DNA of 64,000 nucleotides, taken from NCBI GenBank assembly GCA_964036275.1, contig OZ038438.1:16723720-16787719 (forward strand), read 5' to 3'. The notes beneath the pieces were generated by a model, which saw nothing but the letters and a program-made list of their open reading frames with translations, was not told the origin of the DNA and did not search any database. The stretch's first letter is position 1. Every line of letters starts with the position of its first letter. The DNA comes from Litoditis marina. Lineage: Eukaryota; Nematoda; Chromadorea; Rhabditida; Rhabditidae. Shown here piece after piece: positions 11,356-24,300 of the stretch. A program made the translations under genes and the position numbers.

Positions 11356-11751
11356 ATTCACGGAATATTTTGTTCACATACTTGGCTAATATAAACTATG
11401 AATATTCCGTATTGAAATTATTCATAGTTAAAGGTGAAACTACATTTGTGAATAATTATTCTGGTTATGAAATATTTCAATTGAAATTATTCATAATGGA
11501 AAATTTCAATTGAAATTATTCATAATGGAAAATTTCAATACGAATTTTCCATATGAGTGTCTCTTATTGATAATTTCAATTGCTATTCTCTATGAGTACC
11601 AAACACGCTGTCCTCATAGAAAATTTGAAGAAATGCTTTGAATCGGGTTTTCGTCTTAAATTGTAGCCTGTATATTTGTTTCACAGAAAGTCTTGTAAAT
11701 CTGTGAAAAAGCCGAATTTTGTGAAAAGTTTGAAATTAGTCGTCTTATATC

Positions 11752-13560
11752 ATGTCTATGTTTACTTTAACATTCCAATCACAACTCCCATAATTTTTTC
11801 CCTGTTCAGAAAAATGACAGTTTTTGCCACGTTGCCGTTTCTTGAAACTCTGATCAGAGGTACAGTGAAGATTTACATCATTCAAGCCCTCCTCGATAAC
11901 TCCGAATGGGAAGATGTATATTTGCTGATGTTTCTTCTCGTGACTGTTCCATCTACACTCTTCACCTGGGAAAAGCTTCATTTCTCTGGAACAAGTAAAA
12001 CAATGGCTATGTATCCCGAATAATGCTCATATTCTTTCGAATGAGACCAATCTAAGTAAACACTGGATTTGAACGACAGATACATATTCATACGGAGAAG
12101 AATGAGCGCTGCGTGATTTGCATGCGGAACGCTAAATCAAACATGACCTCAAATAGTGCATCCACAAACAAATATTACTGCTAACCAAGAGAGTATACCA
12201 TGTTCTCTTATAACTGTCAGTTCTTTGTTCTCTTAATGTCTACATAAACATTTGTTACATACGTGTATATATTCATTTTGTAGTAATTTTTTGCTACAAG
12301 CAATGCCAGAACATGATACGAAAAATGAGGAAGCAGAATGAACCCCAACCATAGTCTCTAAATTCTCCTTCGTTGTTTCACTTCTTCTTGCTAATTGCAG
12401 TGTGGAACTAAAACTGTAAACGACAGTGACACACTTATTTTTAGCCAATCTTTGACTGTAAGTACCGATTAAATACAGGTTCTGTGACTGCATCATGATC
12501 TTCTCGGAGCACCATGTTGAACAAATTCGTCGATCATCTGATATATACTTACACATATGCACAAAAGTAGTGATAGGTGTGGTAGTAGTATCTCTTCAAG
12601 CAATCACAGTCACTCAGTTATACCGCCTTGAATAGTATGTTTCTTTCTTTCTATATTAATATTTGGTTTAAATAACAGTCCTCTCACAAACCAATTGTCA
12701 TTGCTTCTTGAAGTCGATAATTACTCCAGAGAACACTTTCAAACGCAACAGGAATAGCTCATCTTTGCACAGTTTTTATACAATCTCACCTGGAGTGTGA
12801 CACGTGTTCACGGGGTTATGCCAAAACGAGCCCACTAGATTCACAAAAGATATCGAACACAATAGATTCATAAATTAGTGGTCATCGCTGATTGATATGA
12901 CACACTCGGCTAACCTTGTCGAATTGCCGTGGAACTGTTCGAAGAAAACGACTCCGCCTCTTTTCAGCAAACCTTTCTCATATGGCTCATTCAGCTACCA
13001 TTCACTTCAGTATATCCTTTGTCACCATGCGTCACCTCTTATACCTTTTCAATGATAAAGTTTATCAGTAAGATGTGGAAAAATATTAAATGACGAGTCA
13101 GCCAACGTTAAAACGGACATTTTGAAAACAAAGAAATACTTGATAAATACAAAAGTATAAATAGATTCTGATGGTGAATTGAACTTTACTCGGAACGAGA
13201 AAAATGTCAAAACGTTACATTAATCGTGTACCGTTTATTTTCAAGTTCTTTTTAACTTAGTTTCCGTTCAGTACTACTTATTTCAACATCTTCACCCGAT
13301 TTCTTGTTTTCATGTTTCAAGCGGCTTATTATTGTGGCCACTTCTCAATTCACGTTTTCAAAAACAAGGCGGGCATGAGTTTTTCAACAATAACTAATTT
13401 GTTCCAAACAGATTGACCTGCGTTACAGTTGCTGCTACCACAGAAGACATAGCTAACGGGATCTTTTATTCTTTATGAATTGCATATCTGTTGTTCACGT
13501 TTTTGATTAAAGTAGTTTGCTAGAAGTTCTTCTTTCAGGCATAATACTTTTGAATACATC
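11752..13560. other. Upstream region of the ZP gene, no exon seen
   Basis: About 1.8 kb of AT-rich DNA between the foldback element and the ATG of the ZP gene. The minus-strand frame at 12233-12562 (109 codons) lacks any domain, splice context or compositional support, so I leave it out. Regulatory sequence for the ZP gene presumably lies here, but I see no specific motif. Confidence 0.4.
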
Positions 13561-16500
13561 ATGTTTCGGATTCTCCTCTGCATGTTACTGGTAAGTTCAG
13601 TAGTTTGCATTGAAACCCTCCATTAGGTATTATGTTATTTTACTGTAGAGATAATATACCTGAACTTCGATTTGGAAAAGCGAAAAGGGTTTGGTTTACG
13701 AAACCCCCAGACAGCAACCCCATCTTTTTTCTTCAGGTGCCGTTCACAATACAAGATACGATCGAAAATGGACTTACAGGTGATATCATTTGTTATTGTT
13801 TTGCCTTTGAACATGTGACACAATTTGGTACCCATTACAACCAGAAAGTTTGAGAAATTGAGAAGATGAAACACAGATGAGTGTAAGTAAACAACGTACC
13901 CTTAGTAAGAATATTTCAACCAAGCGTCCTAAGGTGTCTAAATGAGTTCAAATGGTTCGAAAGAGAACGCTTTCATGTTTGAATCTTTTCTTGACTAGTT
14001 TCACGTGCAAAGAAGTTATGTACCTGGCCGGTTTTTGTCATTGCGCTTCATTGAATTTTCAACACTTGAGCTAGCGACCTTGTCGTTCCAAAGACTTGTA
14101 AAAACGCCAAGAATGTTCAATGACACCATTAAAGCAACACTAAAAACTGACCAACGTTATTCACAGTTTGCCTCGTATTATGTATGTTTAATAGCCCGAA
14201 AACAAAAACAAGGCGCGCAAACTTACAAAACCCCTCTTACAATTCCCAATGAAAAGTAAGTACTTTGCGAAACAAATCAAGTTCCCATCCTTAAACTACT
14301 ATTCTCCTATAGAGAAGTTGAGATTTTGTTGTGAGACCTGATACCTCTAAAGTCTTCTAGTGTGTGTTTGGTTACGGTTTGCGGTGTATTCCCTTTCATT
14401 TGTAGATATTCTAGCAAAAATGTATAGAAGCATCATACATTAGTTTTCACTTTCCCAGGTGTTATTTACACCAACAGAGTAGTTTTGCATCCTCACTTCT
14501 TCTCTTTTATGCCACAGTATAATTCCAGATTGACATATGTATTGCAAGTGAGTATGAATTCCAGTTCATGCTCCACAGATAACCCACAAATATGGCATGG
14601 GCGATTGTGCTATTCTCGTTTCTCGCGCTATGTGTGTCATATGGTTGATATCACATGTAGTTCTATTTTACAATAATAACAGCAAGACTGGGGCACAATT
14701 TATTGCTGTTGCCAACGTGTCAACTTTTTCACAAACCGATGACAGACATCGAGAACAACTGATGGGTAGAAAGGTTACCTGCTGGCATTGCAATGTGTGA
14801 TGGTATTTTTCGGTTTTGGAAACTCAGTCATTCAGGAGAGCCTTTCGTGGAATGTGGTACGGAGAGTCTCACGGTTCGCTTCAACACAGAAGCCCCTTTC
14901 GAGGGTCATGCCTACGTGAAGGGACACTACGTGTGAGTTATCTGATTAGGCTCGTCTACTACACTAGGAAATGAATCCGAAAAGTGGATTCATAAGAAGG
15001 TAGTGCGTGAAGACGTTTTCTTTCTTCCTTTCAGCTCCGAATCTGACATGCTCTGCTCACTCCTTTTTATATGACATAGAGTTCAAGTTGAACCTCGTGT
15101 TGTATTACGAGGTATGCAAATCCTTTCCGAATTGCATAAACCGTTATGAAGTTTCCTTGAACGCCCACCCTATTCATGATTATGAGTTCTCTCATATTTT
15201 TTCAATTATGAGGAAATTTGCTAGAGAATGAACTTGTTTTAAATGCAGAAGTTCTGACTGTCGAGCCGGCGCAACTCTTAGCAACGGAGTGAACTTGACC
15301 GTTCATTATGCACAATGTGATGTTCTCCGCCAAAGATCCGTGAGTTTCATCATTCTATAATTTCAAGACTGATGGACCAAAATCAGTTACGATAAATGCC
15401 TTCTCTTTATGGTCTTGTGAAGTTTATATGAGTTTCTAATGAGAGGGATTGGTACGCCGCCTGGATGGTATGTCAAACTATCGTATTATGCACAGATAAC
15501 AGATAAACATTGCAGCGTTGTCGCGTTCCACAACGTTGTGTTTTGAAAAAAAAATATTCCCATCTTTCTTACCCCGACACAGCCTTTCAGAGTGAACGTT
15601 CTTCCGTTTAAAGCTTGTAGTTTGTACCCGTGCCACGTTGGGGCGCTATTCTAAAATCTGTGCTGTACCCAAATCACACTACAACTCAAATTCGATCACC
15701 TTCCCATAATTTTGTTGTACTGGGTCCGTGCCGGGCTCAATGTCATTTGACAAAGAACTCGTAAAACGTAGCATGGCTGATTAATTCTTTTATAATGTCC
15801 ACCTTGTTCGATTCCTAGCAATACCAACACAAAAAATGATCTAAAAAAGGTATGGCACACCTGAACATAGCCATTTCAAATTGTTTACCTGGAGAATGCA
15901 CTCTTTACGAACTAGAAAGGAGGCCGAAATGTCAAGTATCGTAACATCAAAACCGGTTTTCAGAAAAAAACAAAAGCACGAGCTACAATGTTATCGTTTG
16001 AATAAAAACAGTATTGTTGTCACCCCAGTTTCTGTCAAATGCGAAACGAAATTAGTGTGATGGCAAAAAGGAAGAATGGAAACTTTCAAAGCAATGTAAT
16101 TCAGCCGAGAACACTGTTCGGGAGTAAAAACTCAATCAGTTCTTGCTCATTGTCGGTTTCAATGCAACATCACTGGAAGACTGATACGCTTGTTACTTCT
16201 GAAACAAAGACAATGTCTACATCTACTTCTTAAAGTTTGGAAAGGTTTTAGTTACTGGATACACGCCTCCAAGCATCGTACGTTGTTCAGTCAGAAGAGT
16301 ACATTTATGTTCTTCTGATAACATTGATCAGAACAGAATTACAGAACAACAAAAAAACTACCTATTGGATATTCTCAGTGAGATACACTAAAAAAGCTTT
16401 GCGTCCCCATAGCATGTTGACGTAGATCAGTATCAGTAGCGGTCTCGGCAATAATTTAAAAAGGTGATAAATGACTTACTACTCCACATCGAAGAAAACA

Positions 16501-19500
16501 TTCTTCATGTGTCTTTCAAGAATTCCTCAATAATATGATAAGCCAAAGTCGTTTATTTCAGAACAAGCCGAAGGGGATCATGCTGACCGCAACAATAATA
16601 ATTTCGTTCCATCCGGTTAGTTTAATGATGTATTTAATTCGAAGAAAAACGTTTCGTAAGCGAACTATGTTCAGTTGATATTCGCTGTACTCGCTGAATC
16701 TTCAGAAGACAACACCCATATAAATAATATTATAACGTTTTTTTCCTCAGATTTATTTTTCTGAATGCGTTTCTTCTTATTGAACGATTTAAGCGGAAAG
16801 GAACTTCGAAACATTGACAGATGACCTTTGGGTACACTTTTATGCTGTAGCCATGTGAATAGTTGCTGAACATCGACTGATCCGTGCAATATGAACGTGG
16901 TTGCAGATGTTTGTAACGAAGGTGGACAAGTCCTACAAAGTTCAATGTTTCTACTCGGAGGTAGTGAAAACAGTGACAAATCAACTCGATGTCAGGTGAG
17001 ATTCGCGGCAACATTTTGCTTGTTAATATTATATACGTATTTTACTAAAATAGATAAAATTTGATTCGCTATGTGTTCATTCGAAAGTTATGCTATACTG
17101 TTAGAAAGAATTTGACGTACAGAAGGTTAAACAATTACAATTGAATAATAAATATCAGCGTTGAAACGGATGAAGTTGTTAGTTTTGCACAAAACTAAAA
17201 ATTTTTATGACATTTAAAGTATAGAATATGGTCTGCTCCGGAATGTCTGAAATTCAACTCCAAGAAACTTTCGGCGCCTCATTACAAAGTTTAACCGGCG
17301 GTTCCGTGCAGCTTGATAGTTATCTTTCCGGTTCGCGGCGTTTCATGAAAGGATCATTGCTATTCGTTCAGATAATGTGGTAAATTGCTGTACCACTTCA
17401 AATGTAACCATAATTCATTCAGTCTTGCGAACGACATGGAAAAATCCGTGATGGTTGTCATTGGAGAGGAAGGACCAGAAAAACCACCCATCGCTCACGA
17501 GTAGGTTTACAGTTGATACAATTGTAGTCTGAGGGGTCGCGCAACGGAATGAGTATTTTCACCATGATTTGATGGCGCTCTGCTGTGTTTGTAGTTTGAA
17601 CTCGGTGCGTTTCCGACCTAATCAATATTGGCTGTGATGCTGGCAGATCCAAGTAGAAATGAAAAAATAGTCACTATACTAATCAAAACCGAGATTTCCA
17701 ACTTTTATCTACGCTGATTTATTGAGCCGTTGTTGATTTGCTTAACGTATGTGAGAATATAACACAAGAAACAGCATCGTAAGACTAAACAACCAAGTTA
17801 GTTGCGGTTACAAGCAATCATTGATTCATATTCATAACTTAGATTAATCACACAATTCGGCGTGAGTGAAAATTATTGAACAGATCAGATATATTATACA
17901 AAGCAATATTTTTTATTGCTTACAGTTCCATCGGCCAGTTTACCCCTACTGAGGAAGCAATCACTATTAATGTACCTCTGCCAGAATGTAAATACGAGGT
18001 GAGAAACATTCTATAGAGATTTAAATGAACAAACTTGTTTCTATTAAACATAGTTCATTGTTGCAATCATGTTCAGATAACTGTTTCACCGTCATTGCAG
18101 GTGTTATCCGAATCGAAAGACGGTGAGCCAGTGAATTTTGCCACCGTGGGACAGCAGGTGTATCATCAGTGGTCCTGCACGAAATCGGTCGAAGACAGTC
18201 AGTTTTCAGTGGTTGTTAATATAGATTTCCATATTTCGAAGACTCTTCAATCATGATAGATTGCGAACTTATGTCGTAGTTTGATCAAAACACATCGTAG
18301 AAAACATTATGGCTGAATCACTGCTTTATTAAACTATAGACACAGCAAAACAGAAAAATGCGTCCAGTTTCCTGTTTTCTAATTTTTAAAAATTCAATAA
18401 AAAAGCTTCTAATACCTCCTGCTCGGCTCGATGAACTTTGAGGAATGAGTTTTCTTGTAAAATTACCAGGTTTAAATTGGAAGTACAAGCAGTTTGGTGT
18501 TTGGACGAGCGCTTCACTCCTACTCCATGATTAGAGCAGTAGTTATAGATACATTTGTTCGTAAGTTTGACTTTTCTCTGTGACATGTTTTTCTATAATT
18601 TCAACTTCAGTCGGTTTCAGCTAGTGATTCCTTTTTCTGTGCCACTGTTCACTCGTGCATTGTTCGTGAGGAGGGTGGAAAGGAGGTGCAGTTATTAGAC
18701 GAGAACGGATGTGCTGTAGACAGGTCGGTTATACTAATTCAGTTCCTATCTGAATGCGTATGCTAGAAGATCCCGGCACCTTCATCCCATCGTGCGTCTC
18801 TCTCTCTGCCTCACTATTTCTCGTCTCTTACATCCCGGCGGGATATATGAGCAGAGAAATAGTGTATGTTTGAGGAGACGCACGTTGGGATGAAGGTGCC
18901 GTGGGATCTTCTAGCATACGTACTCAGTTCTACTACTACTGTTTATCTATGATAGTTCCTATCTGATTCTGAGGTAACGCTTAATGAAATTTTGAACTTT
19001 TCAGATTCCTGCTGAACAACTTGGAGTATACTTCCGATATGACTGGTGGGCAGGTGTCTCAGGTAACTCATAATGTCCTCTAAAAAGGTAAAAGTGATCT
19101 AATTGTCTCTCAAAAAGTTAAGTAAACAGCGGAATTTTATCTGCATGGCGAAAACCTAAACGATACCACATAAAAAATCTTCAGTAGAATACTAGACGAG
19201 CAAACTATTTTGGTTATGAATTTGCAGTAATCCGTGGCATTACGATCTCCTGTACTATCCGAAAAAAGTTAATATATTTTTGATGTTCAATGATAAAAAA
19301 AACTGCAGGTTTTCAAATTTGCTGATCAGCCTTCTCTCTTCTTCCAATGTCAAATACGGCTGAGCGTAAAGGAAGATACTTGTGAGGTGAGTGTATTCAA
19401 ATGGTAAATCAACAAGAAAAAGGGAAAGCTGTTATGGGGAGATTAGGGTTGTTAAAAAATAAACTCGAACTCGAAAAACTCGAAATAAACTCGAAACTCG

Positions 19501-20562
19501 AAAAACTCGAAAATTTCCGAACTCGAAAAACTCGAAACTCGAAAAACTCGAAAATTTTCAGAACTCGAAAAACTCGAAATATCGGAAACTCGAAAAACTC
19601 GAAACTCGAAAAACTCGAATTTTCGAAAAACTCGAATTTTTGAAAACTCGAAACTCGAAAAACTCGAAATTTTCAACTCGATTAACAACCCTAAGGGAGA
19701 TGTATAGTTCATGTTCTTTGTACACTCTAATTCCCCTCTATTGAAGAGATCGTCCGACCATTGTCCTGCCGCTGTGCGTGGGAAACGTTCGACCGATTCC
19801 GAAAACGATGTCGATGTATTTTCCCAACGAATGACCGTATTCGACATCGATGATCCTATCAGTGAGTTTCCCCACTACAACCAGCCGTTGTCCAGAAACT
19901 GTTGCCAATTGCTCACGCCCACTTTTTGCTAGCCGCATATAGTTTGTTCCACCCACTTATAACCCTCTACAGTAATCCGCTCAAACTTCTAGGGGGAAGT
20001 TTGGTATATTGGCGTTTTTGGATCATTTTCAATTTTTGGTAGTGCCTTCTGCATGTTTACTACTACGAACTCTAAAAGTTCCGAACCAAGATAATGAACT
20101 ATTCATTAGAAAACGCCTCTCAAATACTTGACGGATTACTGTAGAAAGACATCGATTGGTGAAACAGAGTATACACAACTAGGCGAGTCCGCGCTTGGTC
20201 AAATGTTTTCCCAGTTTTCGATAACACCTAAAGTCTTTGGAATTATAGCTGTCGGCGGTATGGAGTTGCAGAATAATTACACTTTCTATAATTTCCCCAA
20301 TCTCATATGATTGGAGTGCCACATCTCTTACGGAAAGTCAAGGGGAAGTCAGGCGAAAAATGATTATATTCTGATCGCAGGTGCTAGAGCGGTGAAGGAG
20401 TTGGAGGAGAGTAGCGACTGGTCGGGCGGTGACTTGTGTGTCTCCCCCCTGGCCGCGGGCTCCATGCTGGCTCTACTAGCCTCTCTTCTCCTCGTATCTC
20501 TGGTGGCTGTTGGTCTACTCTGTTGTAGACCGAGAACTGTCATGGTCAAACTAACCGAATAA
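13561..20562 (+). CDS. Cuticlin-like ZP-domain membrane protein (425 aa, 14 exons)
   Basis: Exons: 13561-13590, 13737-13779, 14836-14932, 15249-15339, 16562-16615, 16907-16995, 17423-17500, 17926-17998, 18101-18197, 18621-18723, 19005-19062, 19309-19386, 19747-19861, 20168-20257, 20381-20562. The first two encode a short hydrophobic leader and pro-region, and every junction keeps phase to TAA. A ZP domain spans about residues 31-296: [77 protein letters not shown] furin-type site RGKR is at 308-311, a membrane helix at about 391-413, and a 12-residue basic tail follows. Nematode CUT/CUTL proteins are secreted by epidermis, cleaved, and polymerise in cuticle or apical matrix. The leader is unusually short. 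The 19747 exon uses a weak TTGAAG acceptor; homology and phase support it. Introns host several mobile elements. Confidence 0.95.
17570..17618 (-). repeat. Dispersed repeat 'CAAACTACAAACAC', copy D
   Basis: Reverse-complement copy of the family at 3337, 29877 and 50512; its core reads TTCAAACTACAAACACAGC on the minus strand. It lies in the ZP-gene intron 17501-17925. Confidence 0.55.
18757..18920. mobile_element. Palindromic MITE in a ZP-gene intron
   Basis: About 164 bp that fold on themselves. The left arm, from CGTATGCTAGAAGATCCC through GCACCTTCATCCCA to CGTGCGTCTC, is matched by an inverted right arm with few changes. A 13-bp direct repeat, AGTTCCTATCTGA, lies on both sides (18741-18753 and 18954-18966), but not directly at the ends. 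No coding capacity. Confidence 0.75.
19443..19694. mobile_element. MITE built of CTCGAAAAA repeats, with TIRs and target-site duplication
   Basis: Begins TTAGGGTTGTTAA and ends TTAACAACCCTAA, perfect 13-bp inverted ends. The body is a run of ACTCGAAA/CTCGAAAAA units. Both sides carry GGGAGA (19437-19442 and 19695-19700), a clean 6-bp target-site duplication. It sits in the ZP-gene intron between exons 19309-19386 and 19747-19861. Related pieces occur at 32060-32104 and, more diverged, at 3605-3775. Confidence 0.85.
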
Positions 20563-21355
20563 CTAGTTCCAAGTCACCATCCAAGTAATCTAATTACGCT
20601 GCTAATCTAATGACAAACGTATTGACCCGGTGTGTGTAGATCAGGCAAGTCAAAAACTAGTTGTACATGATATTCTGCCTTGATACAAATTTTCTCATTC
20701 CTGTCACATTGTATATTCTGCTCAAAAAGCACATTGTATTTAGTTTTACTTGTTTTGAATCTCGCAAAAGTATAGCTCGTATCCCAGGGATCGTTATCAT
20801 GTACTGTACAATGTTTACATTCAAAATGAGTAATAAAGCAAAGAATGATGGTATCTGTCGTTGGTTAAAAAGTTCAAATCAAACAACTTTATAGAACAAT
20901 GTTTTCACAGGTAGCACATATCACATTTACATTATAGTTACAATAAATTTCTGATAAAAGCGAAGTGATACCCAAATCTACCTAAGGACAAATCAAAATC
21001 AGTAATCACCGTTACCGAACAAGTATTGCGTCAACGGGTTTATGTCAAAGTATCCTATATACATTAGAATCATTACTGAATTGACTATGTAATTGATGAC
21101 TGGAATGGTGGGAGCCAAAATAATCTCGTATAAAAACGTGCATACCTACTGTATAAACAATGAAAGTTTATGAATGAGCTTCAGTGGTCAACAAGGATAA
21201 AATGTACTTAAGGCAGGAAAAGAAAGTCAATCGTAAAATCTTAACATCTAATATCTAATTGTTGATAAACTAACCCCAAAAATCGTACGGATAACGAAAC
21301 TGATGGAAGAACTATAATCAGATGAACGGATAGGCTGGTCATATATAACAGTCTC
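20563..21355. other. Convergent 3' region of the ZP and RhoGAP genes
   Basis: About 790 bp between two stop codons that face each other. AATAAA at 20832-20837 (plus) is a likely polyadenylation signal for the ZP transcript, with a second at about 20942. I see no canonical signal for the minus-strand RhoGAP transcript. Confidence 0.5.
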
Positions 21356-24300
21356 TCACAGCCGCGAGCTTTCGTTGTCTGGTTTCGGTTTGGCAGGTAA
21401 CGGAGGCTTTGTTCTTGAAGGAGCAGGTGTCTCATCAATTGAAACTACCGTTCTAAAAAGAATACAGAGTCAGCCGCCGGAAAGGTTATCAAAGAAGCCG
21501 CCTCGAGGAGTACTGCTGGTGGCAGTATTTCCTAAGACTGCTTCTCAAGTTGGCTCGAACACGCGAACCTCGAATATTCTACTTGTTGGTAGCGACTATA
21601 AACACGGTAAACAAGCAAATGACCATCGTAATAAATGTTATGACTCTTTGAAAAAGTTTGCTTTTGGAGAATATTTTGTTTCACTTCTAGAATTGGCCAC
21701 AAGAAACTATATGCCACGAACCCCTTCATATAGCAATAATCAGAGAAATACATGTGCCGCGAGTCAGAAGAACTCACCGGTTCGTATCGTCTGAGAAACC
21801 AACCAAGACATCGGGAACAATGACTGGTCGCTTGATTGTTGAGCTTTTCGCCAATGGATTCTCGATGACAATAGCATTGGAAGATCTCGGGGATGGTTGA
21901 GGCTGTTGACGATGCTCTACTGCCAGGTTATAGCTGACAGGTCGATTCTTCTGCGAATGACCCGATTCCCACGACGTGCGATACTTAAAGTAGGACGATT
22001 ATGTGGACCAATCGCGAAAAGTATTGTCCTTCTTCAACTGTCAGAATGCTATTCACAAATGAAACCTAAGACTGAACAAGATAAGAGGCGCAAGTAAATG
22101 TATTATTTAAAAAACTACGAAAAATTTAAATGATAGGAATTGAATATAATAATATACATATCACAGCTAGAAAACAGAATAGAATATACCTCGTTTAAGA
22201 AGTTTGAACAAACCGAAATTCTATCTAACTAACGCTTGGCGGTGGTGGTCGCCCCGGAGGTCCTGTGACACTTCTTGACATTGCATCATCGGGAGGGTCG
22301 TCCCAAGACTCATCTGAATCTGTGAACGAGTCCTCGTTGTTAGCCATACCTGACGTTCCACGACCTTGAAACTAACTATAAGAACCTTCTAGATTCATTG
22401 CACGTAATGTGAGCGGCGACGATTCGCCGAATTACATTAAACTACAGAAGACCGTCCTTACGATATAAGGAAATTTGGATATAGTTTCCTAGAACGGGGG
22501 CCAAGTTACTTGGATATCAGCTTAAAGAGAATGACATATTTATATTCTACGGACAGTGCACCGTTGGCAGATTCATATTATGTGCAATTGGAAGTAAAGT
22601 ATTCAGAACATAGATGAAAAAATTATATAGCCCGTACACAAGTTTTTCACTCACCCGCAGTATATTCATGAGCCCTGTCAACAAATTGTTGTGAGGGGGA
22701 AGACATCGCTTGATGAGAAGCCCAATCACCATTGAGGTCGATGAGAGTATCTTTAACTTAAGATCGTGGCAACAAAATCACATTTGAAGTAATTAGACTA
22801 CGTTCACACTTCCTTGCTTTATAAAGCTAGGTATATCAGTCATAAAAACTTTTCTGGCTATCAAGAAAATTAAACTCGAAATATCAACATGTCAATAGTT
22901 CATGAGTAGTCAGACTGAATTGATTCTGAAACCAAGCGATCGCTGGTCGATAGGAATGAAATAACTTGCGATAAAAAATATCAGCTATGTTTCTCCGATC
23001 TGAAAACGAACTGACCATTAACTCTGTGTCCAGGGGGTGGAGGGGCCTTCTCCTTTGGTCGTGGGCGGGGAGAATTGCTCCAGTTGATAGAATTATTCGA
23101 ACCAATCCTTCAATCAGAAAAGAATAGAGCAATAGAGGAACCGAGAAGTCACGAAATATTTTACCGGTCAGCCCGCTGGATCATCAAGTTTGGTTCCTTT
23201 CTGGTTCGTTTTCCGCCCATACGAAACAAGTACGCTCCTCTCGAAGAACTACAAGTCTACTGAAGAACACGTGCGTGTAGAATGCGTATGGGGGAAATAC
23301 CTTTTGACTGAAGTGTCAATGTTGAGCGATCTCGTGGAAGAAACCATATCCGAGGAAGAAAACGATCCGTCGTTGATGGGACAACCGAACAACCGACTCG
23401 CATTTTTCAACAGAGTTTCCACGATCTAAACAACGAAGAGAAGTTTCTGAAACAAGCTGCGTCTACGCTTTTGAACGTTCCGCAGATATTAGTATCTGAT
23501 CGACAAATTCTCAATTTTTCATTGAACTCCTGTTATAAGCCCATAAAAACTTCAAATGTACTCGAATTTTTGGAAAACAGATATTGGTGACTCCAAAGTT
23601 CTGTGCGGGACCATGACCCTTCAAACAACACTGCCAAACTAGTTAGCGGCCACAATCTGACTGACTAACCCTGGTTCCGGCAGCATTGTTTCCCTCTATA
23701 TCACCACCGAGCAAATTGGGACCGAAGACAATCGCCAGATTGCTAGCGTTCATACTGAAACAATAAAATAAAGTTGTAAACATACCCCAGCAAAGTTGTC
23801 CAAATAGCGAGAACGAATCGAAAACGGGCTACTTTTCCGCTGAAAACAAACTCCTTTTTGTCGAATAGTCGGACCCTACTCCATACTGGTCATACCCTAA
23901 ATGCCTCAGAGTTGTGACTTTTTCAAACAGGGGGGTTTTGCCCTCCCCCTCAGCCATTATAAGGGAGTTTTGCCCTTAATTTAGAAAATCGTTAAATCAG
24001 ACAATTTTTGAGGGGGGGGGGGGTTGCCCAAATCTTCGGACCAAAAACAGGGGGGTTTTTCTCAAAACGCTGAGCATTTAGGGTATGATACTGGTGTATG
24101 GTTGTAAAACTATAACTCTTTTAGCTGTCTTGAGAAAGAAGGTTTAAGAAACAACTCACGCAGTAACATCCTGATGTTCGAGAAGTTCGTAAAGAAATTT
24201 GATAAGATACGTCAAATTATCTCTGTGGGCAGATGGCAATTGTAAAATACAAGACTCAATGGCACGCAATCGATCCTCACCGTCTAATCTGCAATGTGCG

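Larger units (their letters stand above)
10805..11747. mobile_element. Foldback/MITE-like element with two opposed tRNA-like modules
   Basis: The ends are long inverted repeats of about 75 bp. The left runs TAAGACGACCAATTTCAAAC, then CTTTTCACAAAATCTGGC and a CACAGATTTAC word; the right end is its reverse complement with a few mismatches. TA flanks both ends (10803-10804, 11748-11749), as in Tc1/mariner-type insertion. Inside are two tRNA-like sequences pointing away from each other (11131-11203 minus, 11294-11355 plus), followed outward by AT-rich sequence full of the palindrome ATTTCAATTGAAAT. No transposase frame is present. Confidence 0.75.

Noticed and set aside
12233..12562. 109-codon minus-strand frame
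   Set aside because: No domain, splice context or compositional support.
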